From Planococcus wigleyi (GTDB taxonomy: Bacteria > Bacillota > Bacilli > Bacillales_A > Planococcaceae), in contig NZ_JACSPU010000002.1 of the NCBI RefSeq assembly GCF_014836985.1, positions 124,001 through 188,000 on the forward strand: DNA of 64,000 nt, read 5' to 3'. How positions within the stretch are numbered: the stretch's first letter is position 1; each line of letters begins with the position of its first letter. A program made the translations under genes and the position numbers. Shown piece by piece: positions 8,692-16,472 of the stretch. The notes beneath the pieces were generated by a model. It worked only from the letters and a program-made list of their open reading frames with translations. It made no database searches and was not told where the DNA came from.

Positions 8692-8732
8692 AAAACAGGC
8701 ACTTTCCCGATAACGGGAAAAGTGCCTGTTTT
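8692..8732. terminator. Rho-independent terminator
   Basis: A long stem with AAAACAGGCACTTTCCCG paired to CGGGAAAAGTGCCTGTTTT and a T-run on both strands. It serves the plus-strand MFS gene and the convergent heme-monooxygenase gene. Confidence 0.9.
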
Positions 8733-8760
8733 TACATTAAAGTTTAAAGCAATTCATTTC

Positions 8761-9105
8761 TTATGCTTGCTTTTTCGGTGTAGCTTCGATAGTAGAAGCC
8801 ACTTTAGCGATGACCAATTCACTGCCAAGCATTGGAGATTCTTTTGGTGGTTCATTGGAGTTTTCTTCCGGACGCTTATGGGATTGTTTGAAAGCGTCAC
8901 TTGATTTCCAAGCTTCAAAGCTCTCAAGGTTCTCCCAATACATATTGACGTTCAATTCATCGTGTTCTTCCAAGTTCTGAGTGATGGTCGCTTCAACTTT
9001 AACGAAGCCTTCCATTTCCTGCAAAGCACCTGGACGAGTGAAGTTAGGAGCCATCTTTTCTGCAAATCCTTTTTTCATTTTAATGCGGTTGGTTACTACA
9101 TACAT
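8761..9105 (-). CDS. Heme-degrading monooxygenase, IsdG/HmoA-like
   Basis: A 114-residue ferredoxin-like (ABM-fold) enzyme that opens heme to release iron. The IsdG catalytic triad is recognisable as Asn6 (VVTNRI), Trp66 (FEAWKSSDAF) and His76 (KQSHK). The family stretch GALQEMEGF follows an NRIxMKKGxA start. The ATG at 9105 is chosen because GGAGAGG lies 6 bases upstream; an in-frame extension to 9198 has no ribosome binding site. The C-terminal tail after residue 80 is longer and lysine-rich. An extended -10 (TGATAAAAT) lies upstream on the minus strand. Iron regulation is likely from its role, but no clean Fur box was found. Confidence 0.88.
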   Translation of the reverse strand: MYVVTNRIKMKKGFAEKMAPNFTRPGALQEMEGFVKVEATITQNLEEHDELNVNMYWENLESFEAWKSSDAFKQSHKRPEENSNEPPKESPMLGSELVIAKVASTIEATPKKQA

Positions 9106-9267
9106 TAAGAACCTCTCCTTTTCAGATTGTATTTTGTTTTTCACTGATATAAATTTTATCACATTCTTCAGATGGATGTGTGTACTGGCAGTGTGCATCT
9201 TCTTTCTCTACTCAATTTGATTAATGTTGATTATAATTGAAAGAATATTGAGGAATGGGGTTATGAC

Positions 9268-10014
9268 ATGGTGAAACAAAGAAAGCAGTTCAGTTGGATC
9301 GGCAGTGAGCATACATATATCGACCAAATGGACATACTGCCTTTGGGACATATGGTACTTGGCCGATTCGGTGGAAACTCGGCTGCCGGCCAGTCTAAAA
9401 ATGAAGACGGCTGTCTGATTTGGTTGGAAGATAAAGAAGACTGGGAGTTCGTGATGGTTCTGGATGCGCATAATTCTGCCCAAAGTGCCGAATTAGTCAT
9501 CAGTCAAGTTGAAAATCATAAAAAACAAATCGCTTCTCTACTGTCGGGTAAGGTCAGTGTTAGCTTGTTCAAGGGTATTGAAAACGTTCTGTTGCAGTTG
9601 TTTCAGGAGGATAGCTTTAAAGAAGATTGCCGGCAGGTGCAAGGCGAAACAGCTTGTTTGATAGTAGTCAGGAAAGGGAAATACCTCTACTGGTTTTCTG
9701 TCGGCGATTGCCTGTTATACCTTTTTCATCCCGAACTGGCCGCTTTTGGACAATACCAACTAAATCAGCGCCACTTCTATGAATGGGTCGGCCAAGTGAA
9801 TACCTTTGCGCAAGAAGCTCCATGCTACAGCAGCGGAACCAGGGAGTTGCGGCAAGGCGAAAACCAGATCTTGCTGACGACAGACGGGTTGGTAGAGTGC
9901 CCAGGGGGGATATTTGCTGAACCCGAAAGTATCTGGCAGGAGTGCAAAGATACCGATACCGCAGCGGGCGTCGCTGCCTTACTTATCCAAAATCCAAAAA
10001 AACCACGTCCGTGA
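9268..10014 (+). CDS. PP2C-like Ser/Thr phosphatase-domain protein
   Basis: A 248-residue protein with the ordered motifs of the PP2C fold: KNEDG (about 46), VLDAHNS in place of the usual DGHGG (about 65), GETACLIVV (about 130), FSVGDC (about 149) and LLTTDGL (about 209). The acidic residues that bind metal in PP2C (Asp in NEDG, VLDAH, SVGD and TTDG) are largely kept, but the glycines of DGHGG are replaced, so activity may be altered. No membrane segment or sensor domain is visible. It stands alone between terminators; the target is unknown. Confidence 0.82.
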   Translation: MVKQRKQFSWIGSEHTYIDQMDILPLGHMVLGRFGGNSAAGQSKNEDGCLIWLEDKEDWEFVMVLDAHNSAQSAELVISQVENHKKQIASLLSGKVSVSLFKGIENVLLQLFQEDSFKEDCRQVQGETACLIVVRKGKYLYWFSVGDCLLYLFHPELAAFGQYQLNQRHFYEWVGQVNTFAQEAPCYSSGTRELRQGENQILLTTDGLVECPGGIFAEPESIWQECKDTDTAAGVAALLIQNPKKPRP

Positions 10015-10033
10015 CAGCACGACAGTGGTTTTC
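9996..10033. terminator. Bidirectional terminator
   Basis: AAAACCAC at 9999-10006 pairs with GTGGTTTT at 10025-10032, with further pairing of CGTG/CACG inside and T-runs on both strands. It overlaps the last codons of the PP2C-like gene. Confidence 0.75.
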
Positions 10034-10074
10034 TGGAAAGTAAATATAGAGGAAGCAGCTAGTAAGGCCAGTAA

Positions 10075-10677
10075 TCAATAGCTTTCACTTTTCTGCAAAT
10101 GGACGGTGCAATTATACAATGAGCAATTCCACTGGCTTTCGGCATTTTTTAAAATCGTGATGGACGTATTGTCCATGGAAGTTTCCTGGAACTTCTCCGG
10201 CATAAGTTTTTTTAACGTCAAGCCGATCAACGCTCCGTGGCTGACAATCAGTACACGCTGTCCGCTGAAATTTTCCAGTATATCTTCAATGCACGCCAGT
10301 CCGCGATCGGCTGCCTCTTCTCGGCTTTCCATCGCCAAATCAAGTTCGCGCCAATCAGCTCCCCATTTTTCCAGACGTTCTTTTTCCGTCGTGCCTTCGA
10401 TTTTGCCGCCGCTTCGTTCACGCAGCCGCGTGTCAAAATGGCTGACCGGCAAATGAAGCTTTTTGCCGATGATTTCCGCTGTCTCTTTGGCGCGGGACAA
10501 ATCACTGGAGATGATCAGATCCCAATCCTCTTCTCTCGAAAGCCGTTCTGCAAGCGCATCGGCTTGCTGTCTGCCGGTTTCATTCAATGGAATATCCGCC
10601 GACCCTTGCGCGATGCCTTGTATGTTCCAATCCGTGATGCCATGCCGTACCAACCCAATTGTCGTCAATAAAGCCAT
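10075..10677 (-). CDS. Histidine phosphatase family protein (phosphoglycerate-mutase-like)
   Basis: A 200-residue cytoplasmic phosphatase of the RHG superfamily. The catalytic phosphohistidine lies in LVRHGITDWN, with the second arginine in SSDLSRAKETAE, the acid region in ERSGGKIEG and the second histidine in VSHGALIG. The sequence resembles PhoE/GpmB-type broad-specificity phosphatases. AAAGGAG directly abuts the ATG at 10677, leaving no spacer; a TTG at 10668 sits 9 bases from it, so the true start may be the TTG (protein beginning MTTIGLVRHG). It is flanked by terminators as a single-gene unit; substrate unknown. Confidence 0.9.
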   Translation of the reverse strand: MALLTTIGLVRHGITDWNIQGIAQGSADIPLNETGRQQADALAERLSREEDWDLIISSDLSRAKETAEIIGKKLHLPVSHFDTRLRERSGGKIEGTTEKERLEKWGADWRELDLAMESREEAADRGLACIEDILENFSGQRVLIVSHGALIGLTLKKLMPEKFQETSMDNTSITILKNAESQWNCSLYNCTVHLQKSESY

Positions 10678-10749
10678 CTCCTTTGGTGTGTTACTTAACA
10701 GGATAGCGAAATGCGTTTGTCAGAACAAGTTGAAAGAATAATAGGCCCT

Positions 10750-10779
10750 AAAAAAGGCTGCCGGAAGGGCAGCCTTTTT
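10750..10779. terminator. Rho-independent terminator
   Basis: AAAAAGGCTGCC paired with GGGCAGCCTTTTT around a short loop. It ends the minus-strand symporter transcript. Confidence 0.85.
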
Positions 10780-10784
10780 CGGAG

Positions 10785-12008
10785 TCATGCAGTTTTTCGT
10801 TTCTTTTCATTTTTATCAATTACAGTGGTTCCTACCAAGTCACCGGTTACGTTCAATGCCGTACAGCCCATCCCAACCAGTGCATCGATGGCCGTCAGCA
10901 ACGCGACAGCTTCCATCGGCAAGCCCAGTTGGACGAAAACAGTGGCAATCATGACAATCCCAGCTCCCGGGACGCCGGCGGTTCCAATGGAAGCCAAAGT
11001 ACCGACCAGCACAACCAGCAACATCTCGGAAAGACTTAAAGGATCTCCGACGAGGTTCGCGGCGAAGACGGCTGAAACGGCAATGCGGATGGCGGCTCCG
11101 TCCATATTGATGGTTGCGCCGAGCGGCAGGCTGAAGCCGTACAAGCTCTTGGACAGCCCTAGGTTTTTAGCGGCAGTCAACGTCAGCGGCAGCGTTCCAG
11201 AGCTGCTTTGAGTAACAAAAGCGGTCAGCATCGGTGTGCGCGCCTGCTTGAAAAATTGTCCCGGTTTGACTTTGAACAGTACCAAGATCAAGGTATACAA
11301 CAAAATCTGGACGATCAAGGCAACGTAGAGGACGAGCACCATTTCACCAAGGGACAACAGTGTATCGAAGCCCTGGTTGCCGACAGTCTCTGCCATGATG
11401 GCAAAAATTCCAATCGGCACATACTGGAGAACGGCTTTTAAAACCAACAAAGTCAGTTCATTCAAGGCAGTGACGGTTTTATACAAATGATCGCCGAGAC
11501 TTTCAAATTCACTGGATTGGCGCATATAGGACAGCGCGATGCCAAAAGCGAAAGCAGTGAAAATGATGCCAAGCAGATTAAGTTCCGTAAAAGCGGTGAA
11601 GATGTTGGAAGGGACGATGTTCAACAGAACACTGACAAGCCCTGGATTTTCCGGAACATCGAAAGTTTCATTGCTCTGCAGCTGCATGCCGGTTCCAGGC
11701 TGAAAGAAGCTGGCGACGGCCAAACCGACAATAATGGCAAACGCGGAACTGAGGGTATAGTAAATGAACACTTTACCGCCCATACGTCCGAGATCCCCAA
11801 TCGAGGATTGGTTGATTCCGACCATCATGGTAAAAAGAATCAAAGGGATGATCAGAAAGGTCAGCAGATTCAGCAATAAGTCACCGAAGGGCGCTAACAC
11901 AGCAGCCTGCTCTCCAAAGATAAGGCCGACAGCGATGCCGAGAATGAGTGCAATCGTGATTTTTAAAATTAATGAGGCATCGAGATACCGTTTCCATAAA
12001 GTTTTCAT
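10785..12008 (-). CDS. Dicarboxylate/amino-acid:cation symporter (DAACS family, GltP/GltT type)
   Basis: A 407-residue secondary transporter driven by Na+ or H+. Family signatures are the serine-rich reentrant loop TQSSSGTLPLT (about 270), the GATINMDGAAIR motif (about 305) and TLASIGTAGVPGAG in the second reentrant hairpin (about 345). The ATG at 12008 follows AAGGAGAGAGAAA; a longer in-frame extension to 12068 lacks a site and was dropped. It is a single-gene unit between terminators. Whether it takes glutamate, aspartate or C4-dicarboxylates cannot be decided here. Confidence 0.93.
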   Translation of the reverse strand: MKTLWKRYLDASLILKITIALILGIAVGLIFGEQAAVLAPFGDLLLNLLTFLIIPLILFTMMVGINQSSIGDLGRMGGKVFIYYTLSSAFAIIVGLAVASFFQPGTGMQLQSNETFDVPENPGLVSVLLNIVPSNIFTAFTELNLLGIIFTAFAFGIALSYMRQSSEFESLGDHLYKTVTALNELTLLVLKAVLQYVPIGIFAIMAETVGNQGFDTLLSLGEMVLVLYVALIVQILLYTLILVLFKVKPGQFFKQARTPMLTAFVTQSSSGTLPLTLTAAKNLGLSKSLYGFSLPLGATINMDGAAIRIAVSAVFAANLVGDPLSLSEMLLVVLVGTLASIGTAGVPGAGIVMIATVFVQLGLPMEAVALLTAIDALVGMGCTALNVTGDLVGTTVIDKNEKKRKTA

Positions 12009-12184
12009 TTTCTCTCTCCTTTTCCAAGAAATAATAATTCTTATAAAATCTATCGGAATTGACTTCATTAACTTATACCAGGAGAAGGAGAGGTGTCAAA
12101 ACCCCTGCTTCGCTTTCTGATAAAACGTTGCAGGTTCAATTCGGCCGTTTCAATCCGTTTTCCGATTTATCGAAGCAGCAGTAA

Positions 12185-12217
12185 AAGCAGGCAGCCTTGA
12201 TGGAGGGCTGCCTGCTT
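12185..12217 (-). terminator. Rho-independent terminator of the aldo-keto reductase gene
   Basis: AAGCAGGCAGCC (12185-12196) pairs with GGCTGCCTGCTT (12206-12217). On the minus strand it ends in a T-run. Confidence 0.9.
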
Positions 12218-12221
12218 GAGG

Positions 12222-13061
12222 TTAAAAATTAAAATTGTCCGGGTCTGGTCCAATACGCTTGTTTTCATTCAATGCCGAAATCCGTTCCATGTCTTCGTCT
12301 GTCAGTTCAAAATCAAAGACCTGTGAGTTTTGAATGATTCGGGCTTCTTTGATGGATTTTGGGATGGTCACCACGCCATTCTGCAGGTCCCAGCGAAGAA
12401 TGACCTGTGCGACTGTTTTTTCAGTTTTCGCAGCGATCTCCACGAGCACCGGGTGATCCAGCAGCTTGCCTTGCATCAATGGGGACCAGGCTTCCAGTTG
12501 AATGTCGTGAGCTTTGCAGAATGTATGCAATTCCGCTTGCGTCAGGAAAGGGTGGTACTCCACTTGATCAACCATCGGGGTGATTTCCGCATCTTTCAGC
12601 AATTCCTCTAAATGATGGATATGAAAATTGCTGACGCCGATCGCTTTAACACGATTTTCTTTATACAAGGTTTCGAGTGCGCGCCATGCTTCTTTGTATT
12701 TCCCTTCAACTGGCCAATGGATCAAATAAAGATCCAAGTAATCCAAGCCCAGATTTTTCAGGCTGGTTTCATAGGCGGCAAGGGTCGACTCGTAGCCAAG
12801 ATCGGAATTCCATACTTTTGAAGTGATAAAAAGTTCTTCTCTGGTAATGCCGGCTTCCGCCAATCCTTCACGGATGCCTTGGCCAACGCCTTCTTCATTG
12901 CCATAAGCGGCAGCTGTATCGATGCTGCGGTAGCCATTGATGATCGCGGTTCGGACTGCATCGATAACTTCCCCTCCTTCGCTGACTTTGAATACACCCA
13001 GACCGAACCAGGGCATGTTAACTCCGTTATGCAAAGTGGTGGTGTCTTGTAAGGTTTTCAT
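12222..13061 (-). CDS. Aldo/keto reductase (YvgN-like, methylglyoxal/aldehyde reductase type)
   Basis: A 279-residue NADPH-dependent TIM-barrel reductase. The catalytic tetrad appears as Asp and Tyr in SIDTAAAYGNE, Lys in FITSKVWN and His in YLIHWPV. NADPH-binding residues are expected in IPKSIKEARIIQN near residue 230. The ATG at 13061 sits 9 bases from GGAGG; the ATG at 13070 directly abuts it and is unlikely. It lies just downstream of an MFS/HxlR locus, with 20 bases between it and the MFS stop, so it may be cotranscribed with that exporter in an aldehyde or electrophile response; this is inference. Confidence 0.93.
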   Translation of the reverse strand: MKTLQDTTTLHNGVNMPWFGLGVFKVSEGGEVIDAVRTAIINGYRSIDTAAAYGNEEGVGQGIREGLAEAGITREELFITSKVWNSDLGYESTLAAYETSLKNLGLDYLDLYLIHWPVEGKYKEAWRALETLYKENRVKAIGVSNFHIHHLEELLKDAEITPMVDQVEYHPFLTQAELHTFCKAHDIQLEAWSPLMQGKLLDHPVLVEIAAKTEKTVAQVILRWDLQNGVVTIPKSIKEARIIQNSQVFDFELTDEDMERISALNENKRIGPDPDNFNF

Positions 13062-13081
13062 TATTCTCATCCTCCATAAAA

Positions 13082-14308
13082 TTAGTTGATTGATGTTTCA
13101 TGTAAATTTCGTAAAATGGTTTTGCTGCTGGTTTCTTTGTTCTCAAGATGCCGGCTCCAGCCGCTCAATAAGACCGCACCGAACACCATGAGGGCGCCAA
13201 TCCATGAAGTATGGATAAGCCCTATCGAATCGGCGACAACTCCACCGACAAATGCGCCGATGGCAATTCCTGCGTTAAATGCTGAAATGTTGATGGCTGA
13301 TGCAACATCCACGGCAGTTGGTACATACCGTTCTGCCAGCATCACTGCATAAACTTGAAGGCCCGGAACATTCATGAAGGCGAAGAGGCCCATGACGATG
13401 ATAGTGATTAACCCTGCAATTTTGAATGGAGCAGTGAAAGCCAAAATCAATAAAATGCCGGATTGGATCAAAAACATATAAAACAGTGCTTTGATCGGGT
13501 TCTGATTGGCCAGCTTTCCGCCAATTGTATTGCCGACGGCTATGGCAATGCCGTAGGCCACCAATATGAGAGTGACAGTTCCCGCCTGAAATCCTGTCAC
13601 TTCCTGCAATAATGGCGACAGATAGGTGAATACTACAAAAGTTCCTCCATAACCAAGGGCTGTAATGCTGAAAACCAGCAACAGCCTGCCGTTCGTCACC
13701 AGTTTGACTTGATCCCGGAAAGAAGTACGGACAGCTTTTTTTAAGTCAGAAGGAATCCATATACTGTTTCCGATAAATGCAATGATGCCGATAACGACAA
13801 TGGCCATAAAAGCAGCACGCCAGCCAAATTGCTGCCCAAGAAATGTACCAAAAGGAACACCGGTGACAGTAGCAACAGTCAAACCCGTAAACATAATCGC
13901 AATAGCACTGGCCCGCTTGTTATCAGGAACCAAATCTGCGGCGATAGTAGCACCGATAGCCATAAATACCCCATGGGCAAGAGCTGAAACTACCCTTGCT
14001 ATCAATAATACGCTTACGGTAGTGGCAGTCGCTGCAAGTACATTGCCGATGATAAAGACCACCATAATCCATAGCAGCAAGGATTTTCTGGACATATTGG
14101 CAGTAACTGAAGTCAAGACAGGAGCACCGAACATTACGCCTAAGGCATACAGAGATACCGTCAGTCCGGCTGTCGTTACACTGATGGTTAAATCCTCCGC
14201 GATCATCGGCAACAGGCCGACACTGATGAATTCGGTGGTGCCGATGGCAAAGGCGCTGAGTGCCAGCGCCAATAAGGCTAAGTTGCTTCTTTTTTTATCT
14301 AGAGACAT
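13082..14308 (-). CDS. MFS transporter, DHA1 type (AraJ/PbuE-like)
   Basis: A 408-residue, 12-helix exporter. N-terminal helix 1 carries GTTEFISVGLLPMIAEDL, the signature of the AraJ/PbuE/YdhL subgroup, and the loop after helix 2 reads TANMSRKSLLL. The ATG at 14308 follows GGAGGAGAAAAAT; a TTG at 14323 overlaps that site and is rejected. It is divergent from an HxlR regulator and followed closely by an aldo-keto reductase. Purine, sugar or drug export are all known in the subgroup. Confidence 0.9.
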   Translation of the reverse strand: MSLDKKRSNLALLALALSAFAIGTTEFISVGLLPMIAEDLTISVTTAGLTVSLYALGVMFGAPVLTSVTANMSRKSLLLWIMVVFIIGNVLAATATTVSVLLIARVVSALAHGVFMAIGATIAADLVPDNKRASAIAIMFTGLTVATVTGVPFGTFLGQQFGWRAAFMAIVVIGIIAFIGNSIWIPSDLKKAVRTSFRDQVKLVTNGRLLLVFSITALGYGGTFVVFTYLSPLLQEVTGFQAGTVTLILVAYGIAIAVGNTIGGKLANQNPIKALFYMFLIQSGILLILAFTAPFKIAGLITIIVMGLFAFMNVPGLQVYAVMLAERYVPTAVDVASAINISAFNAGIAIGAFVGGVVADSIGLIHTSWIGALMVFGAVLLSGWSRHLENKETSSKTILRNLHETSIN

Positions 14309-14394
14309 ATTTTTCTCCTCCAACTAGTTTTTCTATCGATCAATTCCAATCGATAAATGTTAGTATGTGTTATGGAGTAAATTAAGGGAAGTAC

Positions 14395-14430
14395 GCACTT
14401 TAAAGTGCTGTAGGTACTTTTTAGTACCTA
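14395..14430. promoter_or_regulatory. Two palindromes, probable HxlR operators
   Basis: GCACTTTAAAGTGC (14395-14408) is a perfect palindrome. TAGGTACTTTTTAGTACCTA (14411-14430) is a perfect inverted repeat with a 4-base centre. They are two bases apart in the divergent region between the MFS gene and the HxlR gene, 20 bases before the HxlR start, where an autoregulatory and cross-regulatory operator is expected. Confidence 0.65.
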
Positions 14431-14449
14431 TAGAAAGGGGAGAAGGCCG

Positions 14450-14809
14450 TTGGACAAGAAATACAATATATCCGTAGAAGCGACACTGGAGGTCATCGGC
14501 GGGAAGTGGAAAACCGTCATTCTTTGCCATTTGATGCGCGGCAAAAAGCGGACCAGTGAATTAAAACGGCTCATGCCTGACATCACCCAAAAAATGCTGA
14601 CCCAGCAATTGCGCGAATTGGAAGCAGACGGTGTCATCAACCGCATTGTCTATAACCAGGTCCCGCCAAAAGTGGAGTATGAGCTCAGTGAATACGGCAT
14701 CAGTCTGGAAGGTATCCTAAATTCCCTTTGTTCTTGGGGAGATATGCACCTCACGAAAGTCTATGGAGACAAATCTGCAGTGTTGCAGGAAGGCATTTTG
14801 AACGAATAA
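14450..14809 (+). CDS. HxlR-family transcriptional regulator
   Basis: A 119-residue winged-helix protein. The family signature EVIGGKWKTVILCHL (about 13-27) leads into the HTH KRTSELKRLMPDITQKMLTQQLRELE and the wing YNQVPPKVEYELSEYG. Cys25 is in the position of the redox-sensing cysteine known in HypR and QorR-type members, so electrophile or disulfide stress could be the signal; this is inference. It starts with TTG at 14450 behind GGGGAGAAGG. It is divergent from the MFS gene it likely controls. Confidence 0.93.
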   Translation: MDKKYNISVEATLEVIGGKWKTVILCHLMRGKKRTSELKRLMPDITQKMLTQQLRELEADGVINRIVYNQVPPKVEYELSEYGISLEGILNSLCSWGDMHLTKVYGDKSAVLQEGILNE

Positions 14810-14869
14810 ACACTAAAATAATATGTACAAGCATTGGGGAAAAATGCTAGGATATAAAAAATAAAATGC

Positions 14870-15146
14870 CTTGAAGAGAAGAGTAGATCAATCCATTCTT
14901 TCCAGAGAGTTCCGGAAGCTGAAAAGGAACAAGAAGAAATGACCGAAGCAAAACTCTGAGCAGCACATCGGAACCGCTTTAAAGGGGATGGTGTGACAGG
15001 AGCTCCTGTTACAGAGCTAAAGTATAAGCAGGCAACCTACCGTACTTGATGAGTTCGATATGGTGACATGTCGAAACAACTGGAGTGGCACCGCGAAACC
15101 GATTCTCGCCTCCAAGACAATGGTCTTGGAGGTGGGATTTTTTTAT
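14870..15146 (+). ncRNA. T-box leader (tRNA-sensing riboswitch) with terminator
   Basis: The T-box sequence TGGAGTGGCACCGCG is at 15081-15095. The distal Stem I element (CAGAGAGTTCC...GGAAGCTG...GGAAC) is at about 14906-14932, the base of Stem I pairs GAGT (about 14881) with ACTC, and the terminator is CCTCCAAGAC-aatg-GTCTTGGAGG with a T-run (15109-15144). The most plausible specifier is ACC (Thr), in AATGACCGAAG on the 3' side of Stem I; ATG (Met) overlaps it. TGGA in the T-box calls for a U discriminator, which argues against Met. The specifier is inference. The only downstream gene is a truncated transporter. Confidence 0.85.
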
Positions 15147-15180
15147 TTTCCAAATAAAAAAGGGGAGCGGGGAATGAAGG

Positions 15181-15369
15181 ATGAAAAATTGGAGAGCGCC
15201 AGTGATTATGCTGATGGCCATTGGAATAGCAAATATTGGAGCATGGATTTACCTGATCGCCATGAACCTGCTGGTGCTGGAGATGACAGGAGGATCGGCC
15301 CTGGCGGTTTATGCATTATTAGACATAGAAAGAGCAAAGCTCGACTATCCGACTGAAGTTAATAGATAG
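15181..15369 (+). pseudogene. Truncated MFS transporter remnant behind the T-box
   Basis: A 62-residue open frame. Residues 1-43 look like the first one and a half helices of an MFS exporter (MLMAIGIANIGAWIYLIAMN, then VLEMTGGSALAV). The frame then runs into an unrelated, charged tail (DIERAKLDYPTEVNR) and stops, so about 340 residues of a normal transporter are missing. A ribosome binding site is present upstream, and the T-box terminator is intact, so the regulatory part has outlived its gene. T-box-controlled MFS genes are known as amino-acid transporters. A functional short peptide is an unlikely alternative. Confidence 0.75.
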
Positions 15370-15450
15370 CAAATAAGCTGAGCGATAAAGCCTTCAACTG
15401 TAATCCTTTCTGCTTTGGACTGGTGTTAGGAGCCTAAAGGGTAGATAAAT

Positions 15451-15487
15451 AAAAAGCTCGTTCCTTTATAGTAGGAACGAGCTTTTT
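15451..15487. terminator. Rho-independent terminator
   Basis: AAAAAGCTCGTTCC (15451-15464) pairs with GGAACGAGCTTTTT (15474-15487). It ends the minus-strand RpiR gene and the T-box transcript from the other side. Confidence 0.88.
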
Positions 15488-15492
15488 CACGG

Positions 15493-16344
15493 CTATAACC
15501 GCTTGCGCGACATCGCTTCACGCATATCCTGAAGGGATTTTTTGCCTTCATTGCCGCGGGCGATCATCAGATTGGTATAGAGCGCATCAATCAAACTTAA
15601 TTGCGCAATGCGGGATGACAAGGCTTCAGAACGGAAATCGGTTTCTTCTGACAGCGTGTATAGGGCGATATCCGCTTCTTTGGACAAAGGGGATTTGGCG
15701 AAATTGGTGACGCAAATGATGGTGACGCCTTTTTCTTTCAGAATCCGCAGCACATCCAGGACATCAGTGGTGGAGCCTGAATGGGAAATAACAATCGCCA
15801 CATCGTCCGACTGGAGCTGGGAAGCGGCCATCAACTGCATATGAGAATCCAAATTCATGGAAACATGAAGACCTAAGCGGACGAATTTATGATAACCGTC
15901 CATGGCCACCATGGCTGAACCGCCATTTCCGTAAAAATCAATTTTCCGGGCGCTCATCAATTTTTCAATTGCCGAATTCATCGCTTCTGCATCAACAATC
16001 TGAAGGGTATCCTCAAGCGTTTTGATATTGGAGCGGAATACTTTTTCAGTGACAGCACTGATGCTGTCGCCTTCTTCAATTTTTTCATGAATGTCCTTTA
16101 AAGGAGCCACAACTTCTGCGGCGAGCGAAATCTTAAAAGCCTGGAAGCCCTTAAAACCAATCCGTTGGCAAAAGCGGAAGATGGTTGATTCAGCCAGCCC
16201 CAGATCATCGGCAATCTGGTTAATGGTCAAATGAATGATATTTTTTGGATCGTTCAAAACATAATCGGCGATCTTTTTTTCTTTTTCACTGAAATGGCGG
16301 TAACTACCGCGTATGGCAGCCAGCGCAAATTGCTGTTCTTTCAT
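15493..16344 (-). CDS. MurR/RpiR-family regulator, probable regulator of gluconate genes
   Basis: A 283-residue protein with an N-terminal RpiR-type HTH (about residues 25-65: IIHLTINQIADDLGLAESTI, FRFCQRIGFKGFQAFK) and a C-terminal SIS sugar-phosphate-binding domain (IDFYGNGGSAMVAMD near 135; DVAIVISHSGSTTDVLDVL near 183). It is divergent from gnd-gntP-gntK. Bacillus gnt operons use a GntR-family repressor, so an RpiR protein in this position is a different solution; 6-phosphogluconate is a plausible effector. Both the effector and the activator or repressor mode are inference. Confidence 0.92.
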   Translation of the reverse strand: MKEQQFALAAIRGSYRHFSEKEKKIADYVLNDPKNIIHLTINQIADDLGLAESTIFRFCQRIGFKGFQAFKISLAAEVVAPLKDIHEKIEEGDSISAVTEKVFRSNIKTLEDTLQIVDAEAMNSAIEKLMSARKIDFYGNGGSAMVAMDGYHKFVRLGLHVSMNLDSHMQLMAASQLQSDDVAIVISHSGSTTDVLDVLRILKEKGVTIICVTNFAKSPLSKEADIALYTLSEETDFRSEALSSRIAQLSLIDALYTNLMIARGNEGKKSLQDMREAMSRKRL

Positions 16345-16396
16345 GATCCGCGCCTCGTTTCTAGGGAAGTATTTTTATCTATTATACTTTAACATG

Positions 16397-16424
16397 TTGC
16401 GTACGGAAAAATATTTGATACAAT
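16397..16424 (+). promoter_or_regulatory. Promoter of the gnd-gntP-gntK operon
   Basis: -35 TTGCGT (16397-16402), 16-bp spacer, -10 TACAAT (16419-16424), 49 bases before the gnd start. The spacer contains GAAAAATATTT, close to the TGAAA-N5-TTTCA half-site pattern seen for some MurR/RpiR regulators; an inverted copy-like GTATTTTTAT lies at about 16369-16378. Confidence 0.5.
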
Positions 16425-16472
16425 GGACGAAATAAGGAAAAAAATTCTTTTATTCTGAAGGAGGATTCCACA

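Noticed and set aside
9145..9161. TGATATAAATTTTATCA before the heme monooxygenase as a Fur box
   Set aside because: Half-sites are separated by 7 instead of 5 bases; it also coincides with an extended -10, so the A/T pattern has another explanation.
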